Part shown: positions 47,501 to 58,512 of the stretch, piece by piece
Numbering within the stretch: position 1 is the stretch's first letter
Layout: every line of letters begins with the position of its first letter
DNA from: Tilletia caries
Lineage: Eukaryota; Basidiomycota; Exobasidiomycetes; Tilletiales; Tilletiaceae
Assembly (NCBI GenBank): GCA_032718865.1
Contig: JALUTQ010000026.1
Coordinates: 930,001-994,000 of the forward strand
Direction of reading: 5' to 3'
DNA length: 64,000 nt
Position numbers and translations under genes: made by a program
Notes under the pieces: model-generated
The model's input: only the letters and a program-made list of their open reading frames with translations
Databases searched by the model: none
Told to the model about the DNA's origin: nothing

Positions 47501-48060
47501 CAGGCAGCACGCTCTCCAGGAGCAGGAAGATAGTTGTGGCGGGTGACGCGGGGTGTGTCAGGTCATATTCGTGTTGGGATCATGGACCATGGTGGAGCTT
47601 TTCCAGGGTGCGTTCTTTTTCCTGCATTAGGCTTGAATCCACAGGCCCAAAGCCCAATGCTGATGGTTGAATTCTTCTTTGATAAGACGGAAAGACATGG
47701 AAGAATATGTGAAGCCGACCTGGCCCGCTATACCTTCAGGTTTCAACGCGGTACACTCGCCCTGTAGACCCTCGCCGCCTCGCCGCCTCCAAAATGGCAA
47801 GTGTCAACTGTGTACACATTGAAGGACGGATTTGTCCAGATGTGCGGGCGGGAGAGGAGGAGTGGGCGCTGGGCTTTATGAAAGGCGTGGGCGAGCGGGA
47901 GAGCCACAGGACGAGAGGTGTGTGGGCATGGTGATAAAAGACTGAGTTACTGCGTGGGTCGCCTTTTTGTCCTTTCTTGCCGTCTTTCTGCTGTTCTACA
48001 TGCTGATCTGTTGCTGTTTGAATCTCATCAGGAGGCCCAACAAGCCATCTACCTCACAAA
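44500..48060. repeat. degenerate ~2-kb tandem duplication
   Basis: Ordered matches link 44530-46140 with 46510-48020: TTTAGGTTGAATACCAGG at about 44578 and 46572; GGTTCAGCGGGTGCAG at about 45479 against GGAACAGCGGGTGCAG at about 47266; GAGCTTTTCCAGGGT at about 45697 and 47593; GAAGCCGRCCTGGCCC at about 45828 and 47711. Divergence and indels are heavy. No intact gene is supported in either copy. Confidence 0.7.
45424..45453. repeat. (CCCT)n microsatellite
   Basis: Consecutive CCTC/CCCT units, about seven repeats, ending before TTTCATATG. Confidence 0.9.
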
Positions 48061-48127
48061 CTTCATCGCCTCTTTCTTCTCCTTCTCTTCCTTCTCCACC
48101 TTCTCCTCCTGGCTCCACAGTCCGAGC

Positions 48128-48822
48128 TAAGGATCTTCCCGGAGTAGATCCCCGGAGCCCGGACTCCGGGGCGGCGCTCCGCTCAGCTCCGTCTGAGATC
48201 TGGCCAGCTCCGCGCTCCGCAAAATTTCTGGTGATCAGCTGGCGAGCGCTCCGTGCTCCGTCGAAGTCGCGGTTGCGCGCAAGAATCTACTCCGTGCTCC
48301 GTATATTTTTCACAGGCGGACTCCGTGCTCCGCAAAATAGCTCCGCGGAATCCGGGGTACTCCGGGGTGTCATAAAATGAGTCCAACATGGGCTCGGGAG
48401 AAGGTCGAATCTCATCGAAACAGTTCAATCGCAGCTTTAGAAGTCTATATCATTTCTTTCCAAGGGTTTACTGCCCCAGAAAAGCTGAAATACACAGTAC
48501 TTCGACCTGATTCGGCCGAGAAATACCTCAAAAACCGGTCACGTGACTCAATTTTGGCCATCACGTGACCCACTTGCCATCCCCGGAGCTCCGTCGGACT
48601 CCGGGGTCTGCTCCGTACTCCGGGGCTTTTTTGACAATGCAAGCAAACTCACTCCGTGCTCCGGGGCGTGGCAGCCATACCTTCGCGGAGTAGCTCCGCA
48701 AATTTAAAGCTAGTAAAAACGCTCAAATCTCGCTCCGTGCTCCGTACCCGTGCAGAGCGTCCCCCGGAGTCCGCGGAACTCCGGGGAATGCTACTCCGGG
48801 GCCTACTCCGGGAAGATCCTTA
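48128..48822. mobile_element. TAAGG-family inverted-repeat element (family D)
   Basis: 695 bp with TIR TAAGGATCTTCCCGGAGTAG and its complement at the right end. The target duplication is GTCCGAGC (48120-48127 and 48823-48830). The interior is rich in CTCCGTGCTCCG and CTCCGGGG strings. It has no ORF of note and lies just upstream of the VPS33-like pseudogene. Confidence 0.88.
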
Positions 48823-48925
48823 GTCCGAGCGCACTACCTGGGGATTCTTTCAACAACAGCAGCAGAGGCGGTATCGGTGACGAAGACGATCTTTTCCCGC
48901 CCTTTCTGGTCGGGGGATAGCCATC

Positions 48926-50830
48926 TTGGACACCATCCCCAGGCGCGATCTTAGCAGGCGCATCGTCTTCCACGCCCTCGCAGCAGCAACACCGCCCCTC
49001 CCACCAGCAGCAACAGCCTCATCATCCACATCCACACCCAGACCACCAACAGATATCACCCCCAAGACCGTCATCCTCGACTCAGCACTCAAAGGTCAAC
49101 TCGGCCTCACCATCGATGTAGCATCCCTCAAGGTGCACGGCGTCGATAAGACGTTCTGGCTCGAGCTCGACGATAACTCCACCGAGCATGACGAGCTTGA
49201 CGAGCCAGCACCACCGCCGTCATCAGCTCCAGGTCCGTCTTCCTCCTCATCCTCGCCCTCACTACCGCAACAGCAGCAGTAACAGAGACACCAACCGGCA
49301 GACGTACTCGGCATACGCGCGCGCTGGCCCCAAAGAGACTACGCGTTCCCGTCAATGCGCCCATCTGCAGAGTGGTCTACATCTGAAGACCAGAAATAGC
49401 ATGTATGCGCGTCATCGCAAGTGACAGGTGTGTATCATAAGCTCTCGCCTAACCCTCCCCACTTGTCTGCCATGCTCAGAACTCTAACCCTCTTGCTCTT
49501 CCCCAGGCCTCATCATCGCTGATCTGGCTGCAAACAGTCAGGTCCCCATCAAGCCTTCCCCCCGAGCTCCTCTCTCTCCCACGCATACTCTCTCCTACTC
49601 TCCCCAAGCCGCACGGAGCTCTCCTTACTCTACCTCTCCTCCCTACGTCTCTCACCCGCCCCTACTCCCGTCGACGCCTCCTCCTCCAATCCAACAGCCG
49701 CATCAAGCTCCGCCAGCTCAACCGCCACGCCGTCGTCCTACCTGACCACTGTAGTCTGTACTCGATCTGCCGCTCGAATTCTTGCCCCTCGACGGTTCAC
49801 CCGCCCCAGCTAGGGTGGGCCATCGTCATCCAGCACGATCCCACATTCCCACCGGCCATCACCTCCAGCTCGCTCCTCTCCCTCGAGTGGACTCATCACT
49901 TTGCTTTCACCAGGCTATATCTCGACGGCGATCATGCATGTATGTACCTCGCCGCACAGGCTATGATGCCCGTACAGAACGTGTACGGTCTTATCCTTCG
50001 CATCTTGGGCAAATGTGATCTCAAAAAGGTACGCTTTTTCGCACTTTCCATATATCTGCCTGTTAGACGTGTCGTTAATCACCATCTGCCCCTTTTCGAA
50101 AATTAGGGCCTCGCGGACTTGCTCATCCGACAGCGCAGAGAACATCTCTCGGCAGATCCCACCAGCTTGGCCTTGGTCGCCCCTCCCATCTTTGTTCCCA
50201 TGGCACCTGCTCCTCCGCTAGCGTCATCACAAGTGGGCGGCGCAGCATCGGGAGGGGCATTCGGTTCAGCCACCACCGCGAGCGCAGGATGGAGTAATCC
50301 CAACCGCATCGACGCACTCATCATCATCGACAGGAGCGTGGATTGAGCCAGTGTGCTTTGTACCCAGTTGACGTACGAGGGTCTCATCAAGTATGTCGTT
50401 GGCATTCGGAATGGTGAGTACTTCTCTTATTTAGATTGTGTCCATTCAGTGTAGATTTGCTTCCATGTTTGATTGCGGGACGCTGATCTTTGTTGTCTCT
50501 TTATTCCAGACCACGTCGACGTCGACGCGTCCCTCATCCCTGGTCGGAAGCGAGAATACGGCCGGTCCCCCCGGCACACCCATTTCTTCTTCCGCCGTCC
50601 TAAAAGCCGCTCACCAGGCGGGCCCCGGGAACCTAACACGGCCACCTCGACACCCAGCACAAGCGCCAAGCGGAAATACCTCCTCTCCTCCAACACGGAC
50701 CCTCTCTATACCCGTCTGCGCGACCTCAACTTCTTCGCCGTCAGCGAGCGCCTGCACCTGATGGCCACCCGCCTCAACGCATCCCGTGAGCTTCGATCTT
50801 TCGGCCCAGGCCCTTACATCTGGCAGCATG
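48926..50830 (+). pseudogene. VPS33-like (Sec1/Munc18 family) pseudogene
   Basis: Several segments in order match the vacuolar SM protein Vps33, a subunit of the HOPS/CORVET tethering complexes that chaperones SNARE assembly. They are VILDSALKGQLGLTIDVASL with VHGVDKTFWLE (49070-49170), ICRVVYI then RPEIACM (about 49360-49410), FLPLDGSP, LYLDGDHACMYLAAQAMM (about 49910-49965), ALIIIDRSVD followed by ASVLCTQLTYEGLIKYVVGI (50310-50405), HVDVDASLIPG and PLYTRLRDLNFFAVSERL. In-frame TGA codons at 49384-49386 and 50344-50346 and several frame changes interrupt it. Some true introns remain (50414-50509). The C-terminal third is not recognised. An intact copy is expected elsewhere in the genome. Confidence 0.65.
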
Positions 50831-51549
50831 GACAGCAAACAAGAAGCGGAAAGCGCACGAGCTGCGGAAAGCAACGATGAAACAAGGTCCACCGGGCAGC
50901 CGCTTTGTGCCTGTCGAGACTCGAGCCCCTGCACCTGTTCGGCCCACACCGCCCCCTCTTCAACAACCTACCACGATTCGAGCCGCGCTAGTACGACTTC
51001 CCCGCGACCCGCACGGCCGCACACGCAGACATCGACTTTCTCCGCAACGAGATCGACGCGTCGTGCTCCTACGTCGAGGCGCATCACTGAGAACCGCATC
51101 AACTGGGAGGAATGGGTCACATTGTCGTATTGAGGCCTCGCCAGCGCGGAGGCGGTGAGAGTTGAGACTGGCCTTGGCGCAGGTAAGTTCGGTCCTCAGA
51201 ACGTTCGGCTGTGCGGTGTGTAACTGCTGAGGCTGACGCTGTCCACAAGGTCCTCGACGCGACATCACCAGTCGTCCACTCATCTGCTCTCACTCATCAA
51301 GACGAACAGTGCCTCACCCGAAACCACCCTCTCCGTCTGTTTACCGTCTTTCTCCTTGAGTCCTGACCGCCTGACCGTACAAAAAAGTCACTGTGTGCTC
51401 GAGTCTCGATGTTATTTGCCGTCTGAGACTTCCAAAGTTCAAGGGAAACACAGCACAGGAAGATTTTATGGTTTCTTCACCATAGTAGACCACAACGCGA
51501 AGCGCTCATTCTACTAGTACTTAAACAAATCGGAACGAGTTCAGGCGCC

Positions 51550-51752
51550 GGGGCGTTGACCAGGAACGACCATCATCAAATCTTCCGACCGGGGCGTCCA
51601 CGGGGCGTTGACCAGGAATGACCAGACACCGGCCTCATTTATCGCACTGCTCCTCAAGCCCTATGGGAGCACCAAGCAGTGCACCGTCCACTGTCCAGCA
51701 TGCGTCGTCAGGGAGCTTGTGCAGGACTCTTCCTCGATGAAGGGTATATCTA
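51550..51752 (+). promoter_or_regulatory. upstream block of secreted protein 3: paired 17-bp motif and TATA
   Basis: GGGGCGTTGACCAGGAA occurs at 51550-51566 and 51602-51618, 52 bp apart, with TATATCTA at 51745-51752. It has the same content and spacing as upstream of the 28221 gene. Confidence 0.55.
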
Positions 51753-51905
51753 TGGCTTGCTGCTCACGATATTTCCAAGCTCCCTGTCACTCCTCACCAC
51801 CAGACTTGCACATCTCCATCAGACTTTACATCTTACCTTCTTCTACAGCTCAATTTGCTGCACATCTTCTGCTGCCTCACACACTACCACGTCAACCTCA
51901 AGACA

Positions 51906-52461
51906 ATAAATTACCCTCGCATCCTCCTCCTTCTTCCCTCTTTGCTCCTCGCCAGCACAGTTACGAACTCTGCTCCTGTGCCCGACCCGATCAGCCCTCC
52001 GTACGCCACGATGCCCCAGACGTCCAGCGTGAGTACACGGACTGATATGTCTGGTGTTGGAATTCTTTTGATGACTCGACTGACACCTTGCTTCGCAACA
52101 TGCAGCTCGGTGCGCGTGCAGGATCCAACGCAATTGAAGTTGTACTTAATGGACTGCGGAAGGAATACGGTGAGTGCTCAAACGTTCTGGACGAAACAGT
52201 TAGTTCAGTGACAGAATAATCTGACATTGGGCTGCCTCGCGTACGGGAATTTGAGCAGGGTATCAACTTTTGGAATGGGACGATGCACTCAAAGAGATCC
52301 AGGCTCTGCAGGCCAGTCGCCCTACTGGTCCATCGCGGCAGGCTTATTTGCTACGCATCAGCCGCCTGGAACAAAAGATAGACGAGTCAGCGGTAGGAAC
52401 GGAAGAAATCAAGGATAGAATCCGTGAAATGCTCGCTCTGCTACGTAACCCAACTAGGTGA
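51906..52461 (+). pseudogene. small secreted protein, family member 3, start codon lost
   Basis: Exons equivalent to member 2 are intact: 51906-52028, 52106-52169 and 52259-52461, with GTGAGT donors, CAG acceptors and agreeing phases (129 codons plus stop). The codon aligned with the ATG of member 2 is ATA (51906-51908) and no in-frame ATG lies upstream. The first downstream ATG (about 52011) would remove the whole signal peptide. The leader (PRILLLLPSLLLASTVTNSA), the SAPVPDPISP motif and the helical C-terminus (LRISRLEQKIDESAVG) remain clean. The ACT-AG at the end also forms a GTGAGC donor, so a further exon near 52721 is possible. Loss looks recent. Confidence 0.7.
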
Positions 52462-52720
52462 GCGGCCATGTCGACCAGGTCGCTGTTGTCGCGGTATCTC
52501 AAACACGGGTTACTCGACACACAATACGGTGGCGTGATGTCGACTGTCCGAAATTGCTGGGTTTACTCCTTTCCCAGTCTGTCACCTTCGGGCTGGCAGC
52601 TCTTTCCCTTAACCACATCGATCCTACACCTCCTCCACAAGACCAAAACGTCCCGCAACGATCACAATCTTCATACCCCATACGTCTTCCTCTTTACTCC
52701 TCTTCTTTGTGTTCCAATAG

Positions 52721-52819
52721 ACGCGCATTGAGTCTTTTATCGCACTCGTCGGTCTTAGCTGGTTGTCTTAGAGTGGGTGTTTGGCGATACAAACGTTGCA
52801 GAAATCGCCATTCGCCAGC
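52721..52819 (+). pseudogene. secreted-protein-family exon, 5' part, split by chromovirus
   Basis: After a CCAATAG acceptor-like string the frame TRIESFIALVGL and then NVAEIA are present, paralogous to 9400-9539. The sequence breaks at the CCAGC target site and resumes at 58918. Confidence 0.5.
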
Positions 52820-53149
52820 TGTAAGAACTGGATGCTAGAAGGCTGGGAATCAAGGCAAAGTGGAGGCTGAAGGCCGGGAGCTAACGCTCGAGCCACAAGG
52901 CAAGGTAGAAAACAGATAGAAGAGTGTGAGATTGTAGTGCAAAGGAGGGCTCGATAAGACACAAGACCGGATGGGGAGAACAGCCCGAGAGAGCAGGAGA
53001 GAGCAGGGGTTTATATAGTTTCGAGACCAGGGTCGATGGAGAGAGGAACGAAGCGATAGAAGATGCTAGAAGCGTGGAGAGTTCGCATGCTGTGTGTGGC
53101 TGTGCTGGCAGTGCGAGAGGTTGTCGGAACGATAAGATGATTCATGACA
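52820..53149 (-). repeat. 3' LTR of the chromovirus
   Basis: 330 bp, starting TGTCATGAATC in element orientation. It lacks a 70-bp block present in the 5' LTR (58813-58882 region). It contains a TATATAA. Confidence 0.92.
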
Positions 53150-53163
53150 GTCTCTCCCTCTTT
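53150..53163 (-). other. polypurine tract, overlapping the pol stop
   Basis: AAAGAGGGAGAGAC directly abuts the 3' LTR in element orientation, the expected plus-strand primer site. The pol TAA (53162-53164) overlaps its first bases. Confidence 0.8.
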
Positions 53164-56100
53164 AAGCTGAGGTCTCCGAAGCTGGTAGTTGAGGTACTGG
53201 AGGCTGTCGTGGGCGTCGCGGACGGGCCGGCGGAACTGTGTGTGGCTTGCGTGGATATTTCTGGTGGAAAGAAATGCGGACTGGGTGGGAAGATGAGATT
53301 TTGCTCTCATGTATCCACTCACTCTGTTCCGCTCCTACACCTGCATACTGGACCAGATACTCTAGCTTGCGTCGACGAACACGACTGTCAAGAATGCGCT
53401 CGATGGACAAATCTTGCGTGCCGTCGCTCGCGATTGGCGCGGGCGCCACTGTGACTGATGCGCGAGGCCGGAGATCAATGGTGTGATGAGGTTCCAGCAG
53501 TGACACATGGAATGTGGGGTGTACCTGCATGGTGGGGGGCAAGATGAGACGATATGCAGATCGCCCAACCTTGCGCTCGACGGCGAAGGGACCGAGGCGC
53601 TTGGCGTTGAGCTTGGCTGATGGCCGATTCGTACTGATGTGTTTGCGAATGAGCCAAACCAGTTGACCTGATTGAAACTCGGGAGCAGGTGCTCGGCGCT
53701 GATTGGCATATTTCTCGTGCGCGGCAAGGGCCTTTCGGATGTTGTCCTGGGCAAGTGTGTGTATTTGTTGAATGGTGCGCACATGCTTGTGGGCTGCCGG
53801 AACTGTGGAGCTTCGCAAGGTGATGTCGAGGGTTGGGTGATAGCCGTGGTTGGCATAGAAAGGTGTCATGCCGATACTTGAGTGATGTGCATTGTTGTGG
53901 GCAAACTCGGCCAAGGGGAGAAGCTCGCTCCAATCGTCCTGCAGATAATCGACAAAGTGCCGAAGGTATTGCTCAAGGACTTGGTTGACTCGTTCGGTCT
54001 GTCCATCGCTCTGTGGGTGGAATGCCGTGGATAGATTTGGCTTGATGCGCAAGAGCGCAAGGACTTCTGACCACCAACGAGAGGTGAAAGTTGAACCTCT
54101 GTCGGAGACGATGTCGATGGGCAGGCCATGGAGACGATAGACGTTGTTGATGAAGTGCTGAGCGAGTGTGGTAGAGGTGTCCGTGGTGTTGGCAGGGACG
54201 AAGTGGGCTTGTTTGGTCAATCGGCAGACAATGACCAGAATGCTGTCGAAGCCGTTGGAAGGTGGCAGCTCGACAATGCGGTCGATCGAGATCGAGGACC
54301 AAGGGGACGTGGCGACTGGCAGGGGCTGGAGAAGGCCGTATGGCCGGTGTCTGGGAATCTTGTTGCGCTGGCACGTGTCACACGTCAAGACGTATGTGTT
54401 GACGAAATTGCGCATGCTCGGCCAAGTGTATTGCCGGTGGAGGAGCTCGAAGGTGCGCTGCTGCCCTTGATGGCCGGCTGTTGGACTATCGTGGGCTTGC
54501 TCAAGTAGCTTGATCTTGAGCTCGTCGGCGTCGGGAACGTAGATTCGGCCCGATTGAAGGAGGAAGCCTTCTTCGGACAGAGAGTACTCCTGACAGACCT
54601 GCTGCTGGGTCGTGTCTCGAGTCTCTGGTGGGGTACGCAAGGCAAGGAGGATGGACTTGAGTGCAGGATCTTGCTCAAGGTAGAACTTGAGCTGCTCGGC
54701 AAGGTCCGTGGTCAGCGGAGCTGACTCACTACTAAGAGGCGACGCAACCTCGGTGGAGGAATGCGCCACTGGCTGCTCGGTGGGCTGGTGCTGGGGCTGC
54801 TCTGGCTGGGAAGGGGCTGGTTCTTGGCGGGGCTGTGTTGCTTGAGGAGGTGGAGAGCTGTGTTCTTGAGGGTCGGGGTCTTGAGGATCGGGTTCTTGAG
54901 GGTCGGAGGTGATTGAGATGGGATGAGAGGGTGACGGGATTGAAGGGGGAGATGGTGAAGAAGGTGACGGCGAAGGAAGAGATGCTGGAGAGGGCGAGGA
55001 AGAAGAGGAGGATAATGAGGAGACTGAGGAGGAAGGAGAGGATGTTGTTGGAGAGTTGGCGGCTTGAGAACTTGACGAAGGCGGATTGGTGGTGTTTAGA
55101 CTTGAGGGTTTGCTTGATGTGGACGAGGAGGGATTTCTGGGAGACTTGGTGCGGCGGGGACGGGGTGTTCTGGATGATGAGGACTTTTGGACGACGGTTC
55201 CGGAGCGGAGCATTGCAAAGACCGAGACTGGGCGAAGGACTGGGAGTGGAGTGGGCTCGTTTGCGTCGGCACTCGCTCCCTCTTTATGGTCGCGCCTTCG
55301 CGACAAGGCGTCGGCTTTGCCATTGCGGGCTCCGGGTCTGTAAGTGATGGTGTAGCGGTGCCCATTGATGGCTTCGGACCATCGGGCCTGCCGCCGGGTG
55401 AGGGTGCGCGAGGTCTGGAAATATTCGACATTCTTGTGGTCAACAAGAACATCGAACGGCGCATGGCAGGACTCAAGGAAGTGTCTCCAGGACTTGACGG
55501 CGGAGACGACGGCAAGGAGTTCTTTGTCGTGAACGTCGTAGTTCAACTCGGCCGGAGACATCTTCCGAGACATGTAGGCGACGGGGTGCAGTTCGCCGTT
55601 TGGCGGATATCGCTGCGAGAGAATAGCCGAGATAGCGAAGTCCGAGGCGTCGGACTCGATGACTGTGGGCAAGGTCGGGTCGAACTGTCTCAAAATGGGC
55701 GCGGTGGTGAAGAGTTTCTTGAGGGAGTTGAACGCTTCGTCGGCGGCGTCGTCCCAACGGAACGCGGTGTTCTTGCGCAGAAGGCGGGTGAGCGGAAGGC
55801 ATACGCGGGAGTAGCCGTTGACGAAGCGCCGGAAGAAGTTGCAGAAACCGAGGAAGGCCTGTAGATCGCGGAGGTTAGTAGGTGCTGGCCAGTCCAAGAG
55901 CTGCTGAACGCGGTCAGCTCCGAGACGGACGCCATCGCGGCCAACCTCAAAGCCAAGAAAACGCACCTCGGATGCCCCGAAAGTGCACTTCTCCGGCTTG
56001 CAGTATAGGCCATGCGCGATGAGCCGGCGCAACACCTCACGGACGTGCTCTTGGTGTTTGGAGGGGTCGGAGGAGAAGATACAGATGTCGTCCAGGTACA

Positions 56101-57382
56101 CGACAACTGTAACGTCGAGAAGATCATGGAAAATGTGGTTCATCAGTGCTTGGAATGATGCGGGCGCATTTGTCAGCCCAAAAGGCATCACCAGGCACTC
56201 GAAGTGACCATAGCGAGTTCGAAGCGCCGTCTTCCACTCATCACCACTCTTGATGCGAAGGAGATTATACGCACCACGTAGGTCCAGAGTGGTGAAGATC
56301 TTGGCATGGCGGAGACGTTCGATCGTCGCGTCTAGGAGGGGGATGGGGTACCGATTCTTGATGGTCACGCGGTTGAGACCGCGGTAGTCGACGCACAGCC
56401 GGAGCGACCCATCTTTCTTCTTGACAAAGAGAATGGGAGCACCGGCTGGGGAGGTAGATGGTTGGATGAAGCCCTTGCTCAAGTGCTCATCGAGCCATGA
56501 ACGAAGGGCTGCGAGCTCGAGGTCGGACAGGAAGTAGATAGGCCCGAAGGGTGGTATGGTGTCGGGCTCGAGGTCGATCGCGTGATCATGACTGCGATGT
56601 GGAGGAAGTGTATCTGCCTTGGCCTTGCTGAATGCATCAAGGAGGTCATGATATTCAACTGGGACATGGTTCTTGACTTACTGGAGGTACTCGGGAGTGT
56701 CGGAGACTTGCTGTTGAGTATCCTCGTCGTCAGGATTCGCTCCGAACACGGCTGAGAGTGTTGCTGAGCCGCTGTTGGGCTCAGGAGAGGGCGCCGGGCT
56801 GCCCTGACTGATGCAGAAGGCAGTGGCACCGCGTCCGATCTCGGCAACGAACTCTTTGGCCGACATGAGAGCGATGTCAAGGGCTGGAAACTGCTCGCCA
56901 TGGCTAGTGGGCGAGACAGCACGTTCTGAGGCAGGGCTAGGTGGGTTCTTGGGCTGGACGTCGGCCTCGGACGAGGCCGGCAAGGCTCGGATGGTGGAGT
57001 CGTGGGTAAGGCAGGTCCGAAGGCAGAGGCTGGACTGGAAGATGAGAGTGTTGCGGCGCCAGTCGATCGTCGGATTGTGCTGGCGCAGCCAAGGGATGCC
57101 GAGGACGATGGGATATCGAGAGAGGTTGGTGACGAGAAGCGAGGAAGATTCACGATGAGGTCCGATGGAGAACGAGAATTGGGTGAAGGAGGTGATTGGT
57201 CCGGAGGAAATTGGTCGTCCGTCAATGACGTTGAGTTCAATGGGCTGCTCAAGGGGCGAACGCTCAATGCGGTGGTTGTGGGCAAATGATGTATCGATGA
57301 AATTTGCAGTGGCGCCACAATCCACAAGAGCGAACGTATCAACAGCATGATGTTCCAAATGAACCTTGACGGGGACGATCAT
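53162..57382 (-). pseudogene. Pol polyprotein of the chromovirus (one in-frame TAA)
   Basis: Protease has LVDCGATANFIDTSF (57300 region). After TPEYLQ a TAA (56678-56680) is followed in the same frame by [31 protein letters not shown] and an uninterrupted 1106-codon ORF. RT has [19 protein letters not shown] and [11 protein letters not shown]. RNase H has [15 protein letters not shown]. An unusual Ser/Pro/Gln-rich linker of about 170 residues follows, with [15 protein letters not shown] repeats. Integrase has the zinc motif (CDTCQRNK), [14 protein letters not shown] and QTERVNQ. The chromodomain carries [20 protein letters not shown], which in this group targets integration to marked chromatin. 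The start shown is the first ATG; the real entry is by -1 frameshift from Gag. Confidence 0.88.
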
Positions 57383-57444
57383 ATGGTGGTCAGAAGGAGC
57401 TGTTGCGGAGAGTGTGGCGCCCAGGGTGAGGGAAGGTGGGGAGC

Positions 57445-58449
57445 TCAGGCGGAAGGGCGTGTTTCCGTCTGAGCGCTGGCGTTTCCCGCCAGGATCGTGG
57501 CGATGGGCGGGTGGCTGGGCGCATCGTTGAGGTTGCCGAGGCTGAAGGAAACCGCGGCAGCGCTGTGCTTGCGCGTGTTGCCTCGCTGATTCTTCTCGGG
57601 GCAGTTGAAAGCGATGTGGTTGGGCTTGCCGCAGTAGAGGCAGAGCTTGTTGTCGCGACGACGCTGCTTCTCGGCGTCGGTCAGGGGCTGGTATCGAGGA
57701 GCCGTGGCGTCGAGGTCCATGGGGACCGGGCCGGAAGATGCCGGGGCCGAGGCATGGCTGGGACTGGAGGAGAACGTGGTCGAAACATGAGTGTTGGAGC
57801 CGGAGCCGCGGGGTCGGGAGCGGTTTCGACGCTCTTGAAGGCGATTGTCGAGTTTGACCGCGTGGTTGGCGAGGTCCTGGACGTCTTCAATCGTCTTCTC
57901 CGAGTAGGCCAGGGCGTCCTTGACGTCTTCGGCCAGGCCTTCATAGAAGCGAGCGCGAAGGGCCTCGTCGTTCCACTCAAGCTGAGTGACGAGCTGGAAG
58001 AAGCGGGTGGCGTACGAGGCGGTGGTGTTGGTCTGGGTGAGAGAGAGGAGTTCGCGCGTGACTCGGCGCTTGTGATCAGGGTCTCCGTGAGAGTGGAGGA
58101 AGACCCGTTCGAATTCGGCCCAGGAGTGCTTGGTGGCATCACCCGAGCGGAGCATGGGCTCGAACCACTCGAATGCCTTTCCGCGGAGCCACGAGGCTGC
58201 GTAGACGATCTTGCTCGTGTCCGTGGGGAAGGTTGAGGGGTTGGCGGCGAAGTTGAGTTTGATGTGAGCAAGGAAGGTATAGGCGTCCTTCTTGCTGCTA
58301 CCGTCGAAGGTAGGTGGGTCGGCGACCTTGACCTTGAAGTTGGGTTCGTTGGTGGCGGAGGAGGCGGAAGTGTCGCGCTGGGCCAGGAGGCGGCGCAGCT
58401 CGGCGAGTTCGGCGGCAAGGGCTTCGTAGGAAGCGTCGGTGTTGGACAT
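57445..58449 (-). CDS. Gag of the chromovirus, 334 aa
   Basis: An intact ORF. The N-terminus is a short coiled coil (YEALAAELAELRRLLAQR). The capsid-type domain covers about residues 40-190 (FDGSSKKDAYTFLAHIKLNF, AASWLRGKAFEWFEPM, ELLSLTQTNTTASYATRFFQ). The nucleocapsid CCHC knuckle is CLYCGKPNHIAFNC near residue 280. It forms the particle that packages element RNA. Gag ends at a TGA (57445-57447), 34 nt after a slippery heptamer. Confidence 0.9.
   Translation of the reverse strand: MSNTDASYEALAAELAELRRLLAQRDTSASSATNEPNFKVKVADPPTFDGSSKKDAYTFLAHIKLNFAANPSTFPTDTSKIVYAASWLRGKAFEWFEPMLRSGDATKHSWAEFERVFLHSHGDPDHKRRVTRELLSLTQTNTTASYATRFFQLVTQLEWNDEALRARFYEGLAEDVKDALAYSEKTIEDVQDLANHAVKLDNRLQERRNRSRPRGSGSNTHVSTTFSSSPSHASAPASSGPVPMDLDATAPRYQPLTDAEKQRRRDNKLCLYCGKPNHIAFNCPEKNQRGNTRKHSAAAVSFSLGNLNDAPSHPPIATILAGNASAQTETRPSA
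57481..57487 (-). promoter_or_regulatory. -1 ribosomal frameshift site (G GGA AAC)
   Basis: In the Gag frame the codons read GCG GGA AAC, giving the canonical X XXY YYZ heptamer. A -1 slip leads into an open frame (RQRSDGNTPF and on) that joins the protease frame with no stop. A downstream stem or pseudoknot was not established. Confidence 0.7.
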
Positions 58450-58512
58450 GGCTGGGTGGCGACTAGGGCTGGGTGCGGTAGCTCGGGGCCAGTGGTTGGC
58501 GATCCGGTCTAC

